The notes: generated by a model not told the origin, from the letters alone. A DNA stretch of 43,402 nt from Candidatus Hydrogenedentota bacterium (GCA_020848835.1 JADLHJ010000050.1:1-43402), one strand, 5' to 3'. Counted from the first letter of the stretch, positions 7,671-15,749 are shown. Made by a program: numbers and translations.

Positions 7671-7988
7671 TCAGCTACCAGCGTTTTGGTCCGACAACTC
7701 GTTTTTATATTTCTCATACTCCTCTAAATACTGCCGTTCCGACTCATCCAAAAATGCCTTCTTCCGCTCTTGCAAGCCCTTCAGCTTTTCATACACGCTC
7801 TTATAGATGATTTGATGCGCCGGATTCTTCACCAATTTCTCGTCGTACTCGTCGAATTCCACATCCACTGATAGCGCAAGATCGACTAATCGCAACAAGT
7901 CGTCCTTGGTGACGTTTTCTATGAGATCATACTTATCTTCGCCAACAAGGAATAATCCAAGATTGTTATCGATTTGCAATAGCTTCAT
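7671..7988 (-). CDS. Small acidic partner protein of the PHP-ABC ATPase
   Basis: 105 residues from the preferred start MKLLQIDNNLGLFLVG (base 7988, AAGGCGG upstream); starts at 8009 and 8030 are possible. The first half is compact (DLIENVTKDDLLRLVDLAL) and the second half is a charged helix (LQERKKAFLDESERQYLEEY) that could form a coiled coil. No catalytic motif and no family recognised. Its start lies inside the 3' end of the ATPase gene (overlap of about 20 bases), so translation is probably coupled and the two products likely act together. It could be a regulator or structural subunit. Confidence 0.75.
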   Translation of the reverse strand: MKLLQIDNNLGLFLVGEDKYDLIENVTKDDLLRLVDLALSVDVEFDEYDEKLVKNPAHQIIYKSVYEKLKGLQERKKAFLDESERQYLEEYEKYKNELSDQNAGS

Positions 7989-9990
7989 AGGATTGCCGCC
8001 TTTGCTCATATGAATCGCTTCCCGCTTCAAGAGTGTTCATGGTTATCTCATGGTGACTTATTTCTTTGCCATCAACAGAATGAAGTATTCGATCACTTGG
8101 GTATCCCGAATACAATCGATAGACAATCTTGTCCGCCTCCTTTTCTTTACTCGCAAACAAAATATAATCCGCACCAACTGAGGCACCTACTGTATTGTTG
8201 TGCGTCACAACAACAACGGGCATAATCTCGGAAATGTCCCGAATGATTTGATTCACCTCCTTGCGAAGGAAGATATTATCGAAAGACGATTCCGGCTCAT
8301 CGATCAGCAGTATGTCATAGTTCTGAGCATCTTTGATCTCTTGTAGCAGTCGAAATTCAGAACGTTCACCGCCGGATACTTCATAACCATCTTTATTGAG
8401 GATGCGATAGGTTATTTTGCAGAAAAGTTTGTAGAGCTCAGACCTAGTTAGGCTCGCGTTAGATAGTAGTATTTGCAGGTACTCATAAGGTTCTGAGTAA
8501 ATGTCGAACGCTTCTCTAAAAGCAGTTTGAACGCCACTCGCCTTTCTGATTTCGCCCGCTCCACTGAATTCCCCTTTCATCGCGACCACTCGAAATGATT
8601 GAATGGACTCCTCGGATATTACCGCCTCGTTTTGAAGACCTTTTACAATTTTTGTAAATCTTTCAACTTTCTTTTTGTTTAGACTGACCTTGTATAAATC
8701 TACGTCTTGTATCGGAACCGCTGCCGTGCGGCGTCCAAGTTGAATTTTTATGTCTTGCACCAAGCCATTTATAAATTTGTGTTTTTTAGCTTCAAGCTTT
8801 TTCTCCCATAATTTCAAGATCAATTCAATCGCAAGCTTTTTCAAATTTTGCAAATCAACGTATCTGGCGATAACTTCCCGATAGTCAACGTTTTCAATCA
8901 ATTGCCGCACCGAGCCTATTAGAGCCTGCAATACTGAATCGTCACTTAGCGGGAAAAGCGATTCATTGAATAGAGCGGCTTTAGAGAAGGTATCTTTTCT
9001 GTTCGCGTCTGTGGCGAAGTCGAGCAAACTTTTGATGTATTTCTCCACGGCGCGATCATCGGCTCGAAGATCGACCGCGATAACATCATTCAATACGACC
9101 TTGAATCCAGCCAAGTAGGAATCGATGAAAAGGCTTCTGCTTTTCTGAACGCCATCATTAAAGTCTTGGGCGTATGATTCTTCATTCTGCTGAACCAACG
9201 AAAATTGTTCGATGTAATGCACTTGATGGTGGCGGACGCGGATTTTCTCCAGCGTATACGTTTTACCTGTCGATCTACCCCCGAGAAGAATATTCAGACC
9301 TGTTGATAGCAACTGGCCATCTTCAAATATCGGAAAGAGCTTGTTGCCGTGCGCCTCCGAGAGAGCTACTTTACCTTTGTCTTGCAGACATAATTTCAGG
9401 GCCGAGAGCGTCAACTCACCGCAGTCTATGAAAGTTTGGCGCGTGGGTAATACCTCCATGTCTGTGCTGATCCGCGCATCGCTGAACAGAACAGGTGTGA
9501 GCTTCGACTCATCTTTGATCGCACGGAGAAACTTCTTGGCGGAATCTACTTCACCGCAGGAAGCGTAAGGCTCAATTCGCTTAAAATCGTCTCCTTTGAT
9601 CGCAGGACTCTTTTCGTAATGAGGAATGACTAGGTACTCGCTCAAATTCCCAAATATGGCAAGAAAATCATCAAGGGCCAACGTGTTTCGGTCTTTCGTC
9701 GCATCACTGATTTTCTTGGCTTGCTCATTGAAGATGTCCTCCCTTTTATTATCAGCTATCACCAAGATGTGCCCGCAATCAAGACTAACTTCTATTCCGG
9801 GGAAGACAACAATATCTAGCGCGTTAGAGATCTCCGCAAACTGGGGGCCATCGAATAGGTTGTGATTCGTAATTGCAATGGCATCCAGCTTTGTTTCAGC
9901 GACATAACGTTTCAAATTTTCAAGGTCAAAGGCAAAAGCAGCGTCAAGAGCGCTTTTGACTGTATGGATATGAAAATCGATCCGTTTCAT
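7966..9990 (-). CDS. PHP-domain plus ABC-type ATPase (TrlF-like), probable defence protein
   Basis: 674 residues. The N-terminal PHP metallo-phosphoesterase domain (about 1-210) shows DFHIHT (His7, His9), ITNHN (His43), PGIEVS (Glu67), GHILV (His74), IPHYEKS (His124) and SDARI (Asp171), so the metal-site set looks intact. The C-terminal part is an SMC/Rad50-like ABC ATPase: Walker A GGRSTGKT at 237-244, helical insertion 300-470, signature SGGER at 539-543, Walker B ILLIDEPES with Glu565 and a switch histidine in VVVVTHNN (597). This architecture is known in TrlF-type AAA-like ATPases and related anti-phage proteins, where a nuclease or phosphoesterase is controlled by an ABC ATPase. Substrate is not readable from sequence. 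It heads the pair with the overlapping 105-residue protein. Confidence 0.9.
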   Translation of the reverse strand: MKRIDFHIHTVKSALDAAFAFDLENLKRYVAETKLDAIAITNHNLFDGPQFAEISNALDIVVFPGIEVSLDCGHILVIADNKREDIFNEQAKKISDATKDRNTLALDDFLAIFGNLSEYLVIPHYEKSPAIKGDDFKRIEPYASCGEVDSAKKFLRAIKDESKLTPVLFSDARISTDMEVLPTRQTFIDCGELTLSALKLCLQDKGKVALSEAHGNKLFPIFEDGQLLSTGLNILLGGRSTGKTYTLEKIRVRHHQVHYIEQFSLVQQNEESYAQDFNDGVQKSRSLFIDSYLAGFKVVLNDVIAVDLRADDRAVEKYIKSLLDFATDANRKDTFSKAALFNESLFPLSDDSVLQALIGSVRQLIENVDYREVIARYVDLQNLKKLAIELILKLWEKKLEAKKHKFINGLVQDIKIQLGRRTAAVPIQDVDLYKVSLNKKKVERFTKIVKGLQNEAVISEESIQSFRVVAMKGEFSGAGEIRKASGVQTAFREAFDIYSEPYEYLQILLSNASLTRSELYKLFCKITYRILNKDGYEVSGGERSEFRLLQEIKDAQNYDILLIDEPESSFDNIFLRKEVNQIIRDISEIMPVVVVTHNNTVGASVGADYILFASKEKEADKIVYRLYSGYPSDRILHSVDGKEISHHEITMNTLEAGSDSYEQRRQSYEAIANR

Positions 9991-10127
9991 ACCGGAAATC
10001 CCCTTCCGAAGTCACTTCGTCTAGAAACGCCCTTCGCTTTGTGAGAATAGTTAAGTCATACGGGAAAAGGCAAGTAAGGCCCTAGGGCTCTAAGAATCTT
10101 GTCCGCGCGTGCCCCTTGACAGGTAAG

Positions 10128-10823
10128 TCAAGAACAAGGGCGTAGTCTCGCGACTTTTGCGTATAACTTCTGCTTGATAGCGGAAGGCCGAGCGGAGTAG
10201 TGACATTTTCTATGGCAATTCGGACATAGCGCAACCGTATTTTCCACCGTGTCAGAACCACCTTCGGAAAGCGATGTAACGTGGTGAACTTCCAAGAATG
10301 GTTCGCCATGCCTATCGACAAATGGTGCGGGGGTTCCGCATAGCTCGCAGTGCCCATCCGCAAAGGCCAACACCCATGCCTGGACTCGGGGATCGCGAAC
10401 GTATTCAAGACATTGAACGCTTACCTGGCGAGGTTCTTTAACCCCGTTCGGTTTACTTTGTAGGCCCCACTGTTTAATGCGTTGCGCTTTACGTCGGACA
10501 GCCTCTAAATCTACCGTTGGTTCCTGATCGACAGGCATTCCATGTCGAATGAGAGCCTGAGATATTGAGGCTCTTACGTTCTCACCGACATTTTTTGCGG
10601 GTAAATAGCCGCGTATTCGCTCGTAACCAAGGCTTTCGAGCACTGCGGAAATATTTTGCATCCGATATTCGATGCTGGCTTTTGTTCGTCCTTGCAGTGG
10701 CCCTGCGCGAAGAGAAGCGTTGAATTCGGATTTGACGTAAGGGATGCTTTGGCGTTCAAGCGTAAGCATCTCAAGGTATGCTTTGACGCTTGCTTCAACT
10801 TCGGCTTCTGTCCACGTATGCAC
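10128..10823 (-). CDS. HNH endonuclease (McrA-like)
   Basis: 231 residues starting with GTG. The C-terminal HNH domain has zinc ligands CELC (159-162) and CPNCH (200-204), the catalytic pair EVHH (180-181), and VENTVALC with Asn195. The N-terminal half (WTEAEVEASVKAYLEML, then SIEYRMQNISAVLESLGY) matches a domain common at the front of predicted HNH restriction enzymes, thought to help recognise DNA. It could be a modification-dependent (type IV) nuclease; no methylase is nearby, which supports that reading. It starts 9 bases after the zinc-ribbon gene, so the two are one transcription unit. A small GTCAAG/CTTGAC inverted repeat sits at its stop codon. Confidence 0.87.
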   Translation of the reverse strand: MHTWTEAEVEASVKAYLEMLTLERQSIPYVKSEFNASLRAGPLQGRTKASIEYRMQNISAVLESLGYERIRGYLPAKNVGENVRASISQALIRHGMPVDQEPTVDLEAVRRKAQRIKQWGLQSKPNGVKEPRQVSVQCLEYVRDPRVQAWVLAFADGHCELCGTPAPFVDRHGEPFLEVHHVTSLSEGGSDTVENTVALCPNCHRKCHYSARPSAIKQKLYAKVARLRPCS

Positions 10824-10832
10824 TATGTTGTA

Positions 10833-11852
10833 TCACCGTTGGAGTTTCTGTCGATTTATTCTATATTGTTGTTCGTTAAGGGTTTCTTGTTGTCGGTTGA
10901 GATAACTCTGCTCCGACTGCGCTTGGGACATAGTTTGTGCTTGAGCCTGCGCCGCGTATGCTTGCGCTTGTGCGGATTGTGCCTGCATTTGAGCCGAATA
11001 CGCTTGTGCTCTTAGAGCCTCAGCCTCAGCTTCTGCTTGCTCTTGTTGCGCTTGCGCGGCTTCTGCTTCTGCGTAAGCTTGCTCTTCTTTTGCACGTGCT
11101 GCGTTTTGCATTGCTATTGCGTTTGCCTCATCTAATTGTCTCTTCCTTTCCGCAGCGGCTAACCTTTCGTATTCCTTTCTCGCTGCATCCTCTTGCTGTT
11201 TGCGCATTGCAGCGAGAGTATTGCTATCAATGTGCTTTAATTCTTGATCCTCAAGGTCTTTTGCTGTCATACGGCATTCGAAAGTATTCACACCGTCAGT
11301 TATTGAGACTAGATAGTATGGGCCATCTTTTGCAGCCATTGTGAAGTATCCATTCACGGGAAGAACGGTTGCGCCGCTGCTGGAAAACCTCCGTGTTGAC
11401 GGATCGCGCCATTGATATTTTGTAGGCTTTGATACCTGATAGACTTCTCCTTCGAAAAGTTCTGGCGATGTTGGTGTTACAGGTGCGGTAGGTGGAGTTT
11501 GTATGTTTGCCGCCTCTATTGCTTGCGGTTTCGATTGCGGTGCTGCCTTTGCAACTTCCGGTTGTGCTGTAACATTTTCCGTGTGTTTTTCATACTTGAA
11601 TTGATAGACCAGAAAAACTCCAAGCGTACCAGTGAGCACCGTCATGGTAGCTGCGTAGAGCGCGAGTACCTTCTTTCCTTTGGCTGGAACGGATTTTGGC
11701 GGGCTGTCGTTACTAGGTTGCGTCGCGCAGGTGGCCGTTAACTGAGGCACTGTGATGAGTGTTCCACAACTCTTGCAGGCTCCTTCGGAACCAGCATATT
11801 GATCGGGAATTTTAAGCATTAAATGACACTTGGGGCATTCGACTGTAATCAT
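10833..11852 (-). CDS. Zinc-ribbon, single-TM, coiled-coil protein
   Basis: 339 residues with four parts. Residues 1-35 are a zinc ribbon with CPKC (6-9) and CKSC (26-29), the MJ0042-like form common at the N-terminus of bacterial membrane proteins. A transmembrane helix lies at about 65-84 (VLALYAATMTVLTGTLGVFL). Residues 130-205 form a small globular region. The last 130 residues are a long coiled coil, extremely rich in Ala, Gln and Glu with repeated AQAQ units. The ribosome site GGGAAGGG fits the ATG. It lies directly upstream of the HNH endonuclease. I know no function; a membrane-anchored sensor or scaffold for the HNH protein is an inference. Confidence 0.8.
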   Translation of the reverse strand: MITVECPKCHLMLKIPDQYAGSEGACKSCGTLITVPQLTATCATQPSNDSPPKSVPAKGKKVLALYAATMTVLTGTLGVFLVYQFKYEKHTENVTAQPEVAKAAPQSKPQAIEAANIQTPPTAPVTPTSPELFEGEVYQVSKPTKYQWRDPSTRRFSSSGATVLPVNGYFTMAAKDGPYYLVSITDGVNTFECRMTAKDLEDQELKHIDSNTLAAMRKQQEDAARKEYERLAAAERKRQLDEANAIAMQNAARAKEEQAYAEAEAAQAQQEQAEAEAEALRAQAYSAQMQAQSAQAQAYAAQAQAQTMSQAQSEQSYLNRQQETLNEQQYRINRQKLQR

Positions 11853-12243
11853 TGTGTTTCCCTTCCCCTTTATGCCCTTACCTGTGGAAGGATGTTAGAT
11901 GAAAAAGATGGGAAATTCAATGAACGTGCGTTTCTATCAAGGGCCCAAGAGCCTGACGTCCGATGAAACCATGAGCAAAGGGATTTTTGGACGGAAATGA
12001 CCTGAAATCCATTATTTTGAAGTACCTGTGCTCTAACTGATAAGCTCTAACTTATTGCCATACAATAACTTACAGATCGGCGTTACCGTGCGATTTTAGG
12101 TAACCGTGATTGTCCAATTTTTTAAGGACTATTGGCTCGCCCAAACAGAATCGCTGTAAGTGCAGGAATATAAGGGCCTTAGGTACTATTGGCCCGTGCG
12201 TCCTATCAGGCTCGGTGAATTAGCAATTCAAGTAAAAAAGAGG
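11853..12243. other. AT-rich non-coding stretch
   Basis: About 390 bases with no credible gene. It holds the upstream region of the zinc-ribbon gene and AT-rich DNA leading into the iteron region. No clear promoter of consensus quality was found here. Confidence 0.5.
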
Positions 12244-12629
12244 ACTAGACGGGTAGACGGATTAGACGCTATTTCCCATTGGGTATCCTATTACATTTTA
12301 GAATTTGCCACATTTCCTTATTTGATTTTTTTATCTCAGGGAAAGAAAGTAGCTCAAATTTGAACCAGCCCTCTAGCCAACCTAATTTAATTGACGCAAA
12401 ACACATCACCTTGCAATTCAGAGTGGCGTGTAGACTAAAGGGCACAACGCAGTTCAACCTCTCCCAATGCTCTAGCTTCCACGTCAGAGGCAAAACTAGA
12501 CAGATAGACGGATTAGACGTGATTTCTTACCGCCGCCACTACCAATAATGGAGGGGTATAAGCATTCCCACTTTTATTTTTTTTGTCCCAGAGAAAGAAA
12601 GTAGCGTCTAATCCGTCTACCCGTCTAGT
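12244..12629. repeat. Putative replication origin: iterons and duplicated module
   Basis: The motif made of three about 8-bp units, TAGACGGG TAGACGGA TTAGACG, occurs at 12244-12270, imperfectly at 12495-12519, and as an exact inverted copy at 12603-12629. A second block ending GAAAGAAAGTAGC, preceded by a run of T, occurs at 12320-12353 and 12572-12605. Both blocks are offset by 251-252 bases, so a module of about 110 bp is duplicated and diverged. The region is AT-rich and lies directly downstream of the primase gene, the place where satellite islands such as SaPIs keep their origin. Origin function is inferred. Confidence 0.65.
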
Positions 12630-12634
12630 CAGCG

Positions 12635-14752
12635 TCAGGCGGCAAGCTCAGCCGGGCGGGCCGGGCTTAAGAGAAACGGCAGTACCTTAGGTTCTACAAA
12701 CATATCGTCTGCCGGATCGCCCAAGCTTACACCCTCAAAGGTGCGTACCTGTTTTTTTAAGGAGCTATCGTAGGGCTTGGTTTCTTTCACCCCTAAGCGC
12801 CCAAGAAGCTTAGCTCCAAGCATTTTTTGGCTGACCGGCTCAAAACCCTCTTCCTCGCAATATTTGACGTAGCTCTCGTACAATGCACCCTTGCTGACCT
12901 TTCCCCTTGGCACCGTGCAATCATTCAGGAACATGGTGACTGAGTCCTTAGATTCTTTGTATTGCAAGGTTGCAAGTTCCACGCTTCTAGGCGGATTCAA
13001 TCCCTTATTGATTGCCGTTACCGCTCCGGCAACCATCTTGGACAGTATCCCCTCTGCCTCCTTCATGCATTTTTCCACAAACAAAGTGTCTTTTTTCTTG
13101 CCTAGGCCCTGACCAAAGTCCAGAACGTACCAGCGTGAAAAGAACGCTTCATCGTCCGGGTTGTTCACGTTTGGCAACGTGTTTGTAGAAAACCAAAGAG
13201 CAATCAAGCTTCTCCAAGTTCTAGCACGTTCGCCTTTTCGATCTGACGTAATTTCCTCGTTCCCGCTTAGAGCTTTGACTCTTTCTTGGTCAAGTTTTTC
13301 TCCCGTCCCAGGCTCGGCAACATATCCAAAATGCTTGCCTTCAAGTTCCGCCAGGTAATGGTCAATATTTCCGCTACCCTTTGTGCTCACGGCACGAAAA
13401 GAAACATTCGTGTAGTAATCCGTGCCTAGAATTCGTCCAACTGTGCTTATGAGTGCAGTTTTACCAGCATCAGGTGCGTGGCTGTAGCACATAAAGTTTA
13501 ATTTTTGAGGGTTACCGCCGATCATGGAATACCCAAGAGCACGAAAAACAAAATCGCTCATTTGGGCGTCACCCCAGATGTTCAAAAGACCTTGATCAAA
13601 GTATGGACAGTCGGCATTCTCGACGTAGTTGTGTGGGATCATTTTTGTCAAATAATCCTCGCGATCATGCGGCTGTAACTTGCCGGTACGAAGGTCAACA
13701 GTCCCATTCAAAAAATTGACGAAATACGCATGCTGATCGAAGTCTTTAATTTCTCGGATGATTGCCGGTCGTTTGCGCGCGGCAAACAATGCTGATTCAA
13801 CGCCTGCCACAGTCTCTTTGAAGCAATGCGTCTTGTTCTCTCTGTTGAATTGACGTATGCAGTGGTACATTTTCATATGTACTGCGGCATTGTCGATGTC
13901 TCGTTTCCATCTCTTTCCATCAAACACAACCCAACCGCCTTCATAGAGCACGTCTTTCTCGGCGGACACAAAATGATCGGCCATTTGCTCATCGGTCAAC
14001 GGGATACGCCTAACCGCACCAACCGCACCAAAGGTCATAGAGAGAAAGGCGCTAATAGCATCAGCGTCTTTGCCCAAATGTTCTTTGAATTTATTAAAGC
14101 CCGCTAGCGGCTTCCCATCAGCGTAGTCCTTGAAAGTAGCCCCTATGGCTTTTGAGTGATCCTGAGAATCATTCTTGTATTGCGCAATCGTGGCAATGAA
14201 ATATTTGGTTTCTTCCTCTGTCCAATTATTTTGCGCAGCCATGGCAGCAAAGGTCATGGCGAGATCGTTTCGTATGCCATCTTGCCAATATTCGGACAGA
14301 AGTGCAGCCGCAGCTAGTCTTGAGCATCCTGTATAAATTTCGTCATAGGCTACTTCTGGAATTTCATCAGGGTTCCCTGTCCATTCCACAATCTCATTGT
14401 GACGGATGCTTGGGGGAATGATCGTGTAGTGCGCACCGGCCCTAAGCTCCAAAATATCTTTTTTGTGCGCACCTTGCTGTGTGAATTCCTTGCTGCTGAA
14501 TTTCTTATAAGCCCCGCTCGCCTTGTACCAAAAGTGGCTAAGGGGGTTAGACGCTCTGCCGCTTTTGACAGTAGTAGCTGGTAGAAACTTATCGGCCAAA
14601 TCCCTTGCACTCTTCCAATCAAGGTCAACATCAACCAAGCCGCTTTTTCCCAAATGCACGGCACGGTTTCCGTCAATCGTCCAATCGTTTCTATCGTTCC
14701 ATCCCGTGGGAGGAATTCCTTTTTCATTTACTGGTATCAATGTCCAAGTCAT
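12635..14752 (-). CDS. Primase-helicase (prim-pol plus P4/D5-type SF3 ATPase)
   Basis: 705 residues. The N-terminal prim-pol-type domain has the metal pair in LVDVDLDW (Asp41, Asp43) and ends near residue 140. A middle region with FLNGTVDLRTGKLQPHDRED (about 348-367) is the D5-N/P4 family hallmark. The SF3 helicase domain has a degenerate Walker A SHAPDAGKTAL (Lys431, first glycine replaced), Walker B region GKHFGYVAEP, and motif C/arginine finger region FSTNTLPNVNNPDDEAFFSR. The enzyme would prime and unwind DNA to start replication of the element. The ATG has an AAAGG site. The putative iteron origin lies just downstream and a GUGA...UUU hairpin lies in its leader. Confidence 0.92.
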   Translation of the reverse strand: MTWTLIPVNEKGIPPTGWNDRNDWTIDGNRAVHLGKSGLVDVDLDWKSARDLADKFLPATTVKSGRASNPLSHFWYKASGAYKKFSSKEFTQQGAHKKDILELRAGAHYTIIPPSIRHNEIVEWTGNPDEIPEVAYDEIYTGCSRLAAAALLSEYWQDGIRNDLAMTFAAMAAQNNWTEEETKYFIATIAQYKNDSQDHSKAIGATFKDYADGKPLAGFNKFKEHLGKDADAISAFLSMTFGAVGAVRRIPLTDEQMADHFVSAEKDVLYEGGWVVFDGKRWKRDIDNAAVHMKMYHCIRQFNRENKTHCFKETVAGVESALFAARKRPAIIREIKDFDQHAYFVNFLNGTVDLRTGKLQPHDREDYLTKMIPHNYVENADCPYFDQGLLNIWGDAQMSDFVFRALGYSMIGGNPQKLNFMCYSHAPDAGKTALISTVGRILGTDYYTNVSFRAVSTKGSGNIDHYLAELEGKHFGYVAEPGTGEKLDQERVKALSGNEEITSDRKGERARTWRSLIALWFSTNTLPNVNNPDDEAFFSRWYVLDFGQGLGKKKDTLFVEKCMKEAEGILSKMVAGAVTAINKGLNPPRSVELATLQYKESKDSVTMFLNDCTVPRGKVSKGALYESYVKYCEEEGFEPVSQKMLGAKLLGRLGVKETKPYDSSLKKQVRTFEGVSLGDPADDMFVEPKVLPFLLSPARPAELAA

Positions 14753-14803
14753 TCTTTACCTTTTTTCTAGTCGATAAGACTAACCTTTCGTTGTTGAAAA
14801 GCT

Positions 14804-14829
14804 AGGCGCAAAACCACATCACTGCGCCC
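14804..14829 (-). promoter_or_regulatory. Leader hairpin of the GUGA...UUU type, primase copy
   Basis: About 50 bases upstream of the primase ATG the minus-strand RNA forms a 6-7 bp stem GGCGCA (14828-14823) with UGCGCC (14810-14805) around a 12-base loop GUGAUGUGGUUU. Loop length and edges match the copies at 15490-15501 and 15702-15713; the stem sequence is unrelated. Confidence 0.5.
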
Positions 14830-14881
14830 AATGCTTTGTACTATGGAGTGTTGCCATCGTTCGTAACGACGGCACTACTAT

Positions 14882-15049
14882 CTAATTCTGCCTGCTCTGT
14901 TTAATCACATCGAAGGCGGCATCTACGCTCCAATTCAAGAAATCAAAAAGATTTTCAAATCGGAGAGTTTTTTCATCGGCTAAGCGCACATAAATAGGTG
15001 CGTCTGCCGAAAGGTCAAACCTACATTCGTATTCGGTATCTGTTTTCAT
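14882..15049 (-). CDS. Small hypothetical protein, 55 residues
   Basis: Begins MKTDTEYECRFDLS and ends VIKQSRQN. It is acidic with a central RLADEKTLRFENLFDFLNW, and looks like a real folded small protein. It starts 4 bases after the stop of the 86-residue gene, so translation is likely coupled. No family recognised. Small genes just upstream of a primase are common in phage satellites and often encode replication accessory or regulatory factors, but that is context only. Confidence 0.65.
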   Translation of the reverse strand: MKTDTEYECRFDLSADAPIYVRLADEKTLRFENLFDFLNWSVDAAFDVIKQSRQN

Positions 15050-15053
15050 GTTT

Positions 15054-15314
15054 TTAATCCTTTATACCCAGAGCTTCCTTCCCTTCTACGCTCTGCCTCC
15101 ATTTTCTATATTCATCAAAGTTGATGAAGGCATGCTGCTTGCCATTGAAGACAAGTTCTACAACCTCTTCACCCGCCTTTTTGGCTGCTGAAATCTGAAC
15201 TTCACGCTCGGCTTTTTGCTTTGCTTGCTCAGCTTCATCTGCAAGACGGTCTCGCTCATCCAAATAATCGGAGAGTTGGTCTGGACCATCTGCGCTCCAG
15301 TTTTTTCTATTCAT
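15054..15314 (-). CDS. Small coiled-coil protein, 86 residues
   Basis: I choose the start MNRKNWSADGPDQLSDYL at 15314 because AAGGA sits 7-8 bases upstream; the frame is open further but the extra 59 residues look like translated leader. Residues 18-48 form a charged helix (DERDRLADEAEQAKQKAERE), followed by a short globular tail (VVELVFNGKQHAFINFDEYR). No family recognised. Promoters P2 and P3 lie upstream and a leader of about 230 bases precedes it. Together with the 55-residue gene and the primase it forms a probable early operon. Confidence 0.7.
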   Translation of the reverse strand: MNRKNWSADGPDQLSDYLDERDRLADEAEQAKQKAEREVQISAAKKAGEEVVELVFNGKQHAFINFDEYRKWRQSVEGKEALGIKD

Positions 15315-15484
15315 AGTCAAATCCTTCTTCTGCTTCGTGCATACAAGTGGCAACGCGCACCATGCGCGCTGCAAATACGCTTCAATTTTGCTCTCCTTTC
15401 TGCCGTTTAGGCGTGATCCTTCCTTGTTTGGACGAATACATTTTCGTCCAGATACACCTATGGCATATCGTTTTCTAGGAAGTC

Positions 15485-15546
15485 GGGCCAAAGATTGTCA
15501 CGGCCCAAGGCGTCTGAATAGAGTCTGCGCTTACACTATTCCAGAC
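15485..15546 (-). promoter_or_regulatory. P2 leader: inverted repeat and GUGA...UUU hairpin
   Basis: Directly after the predicted start of P2 is an inverted repeat, GTCTGGAATAG (15546-15536) with CTATTCAGAC (15521-15512). It is followed by CUUG and a hairpin GGGCC (15506-15502) / GGCCC (15489-15485) with a 12-base loop GUGACAAUCUUU. The P3 leader has the same order of parts. It could be a bound operator, an antitermination signal or a protein-binding RNA. Confidence 0.5.
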
Positions 15547-15554
15547 AATAACGC

Positions 15555-15583
15555 ATTATACCACAAATCGCCCTGTTTGTCAA
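15555..15583 (-). promoter_or_regulatory. Sigma70-type promoter P2
   Basis: Minus-strand TTGACA (15583-15578), 17 bp, TATAAT (15560-15555), a perfect consensus. The spacer half GGGCGATTTGTGG closely matches P1 and P3. It faces the 86-residue gene and the primase operon. Confidence 0.88.
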
Positions 15584-15696
15584 TAGGAAATATTTACCTA
15601 CACGTGTCCTGTGCTATTATGAATAAATAGAATACACAGAACCAATTAAGATTTTTGATTCCTGCTCCCTCGTGAGGCGAGTCTTAGTTACAGGTA

Positions 15697-15741
15697 GGGC
15701 GAAAGGACTTCACGGCCCAAGAAAGTTGGCAATCTGCCAAC
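15697..15741 (-). promoter_or_regulatory. P3 leader: inverted repeat and GUGA...UUU hairpin
   Basis: GTTGGCA (15741-15735) and TGCCAAC (15731-15725) form a perfect 7-bp inverted repeat with a 3-base loop right at the predicted RNA start. Then comes CUUG and GGGC/GCCC (15718-15715 and 15700-15697) around the loop GUGAAGUCCUUU flanked by a C-C mismatch. No open frame follows before P2, so P3 may make a short non-coding RNA or read through into P2. Confidence 0.5.
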
Positions 15742-15749
15742 TGTGCCGC

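Noticed and set aside
12160..12548. Short open frames in the iteron region
   Set aside because: They read through the repeats, lack ribosome sites and overlap each other on both strands.
12244..12629. CRISPR array
   Set aside because: Only three copies, one inverted, no regular spacers and no cas genes; iteron-like repeats fit better.
15314..15491. N-terminal extension of the 86-residue gene
   Set aside because: The extra residues translate leader sequence containing the regulatory hairpins; a good ribosome site supports the internal start.
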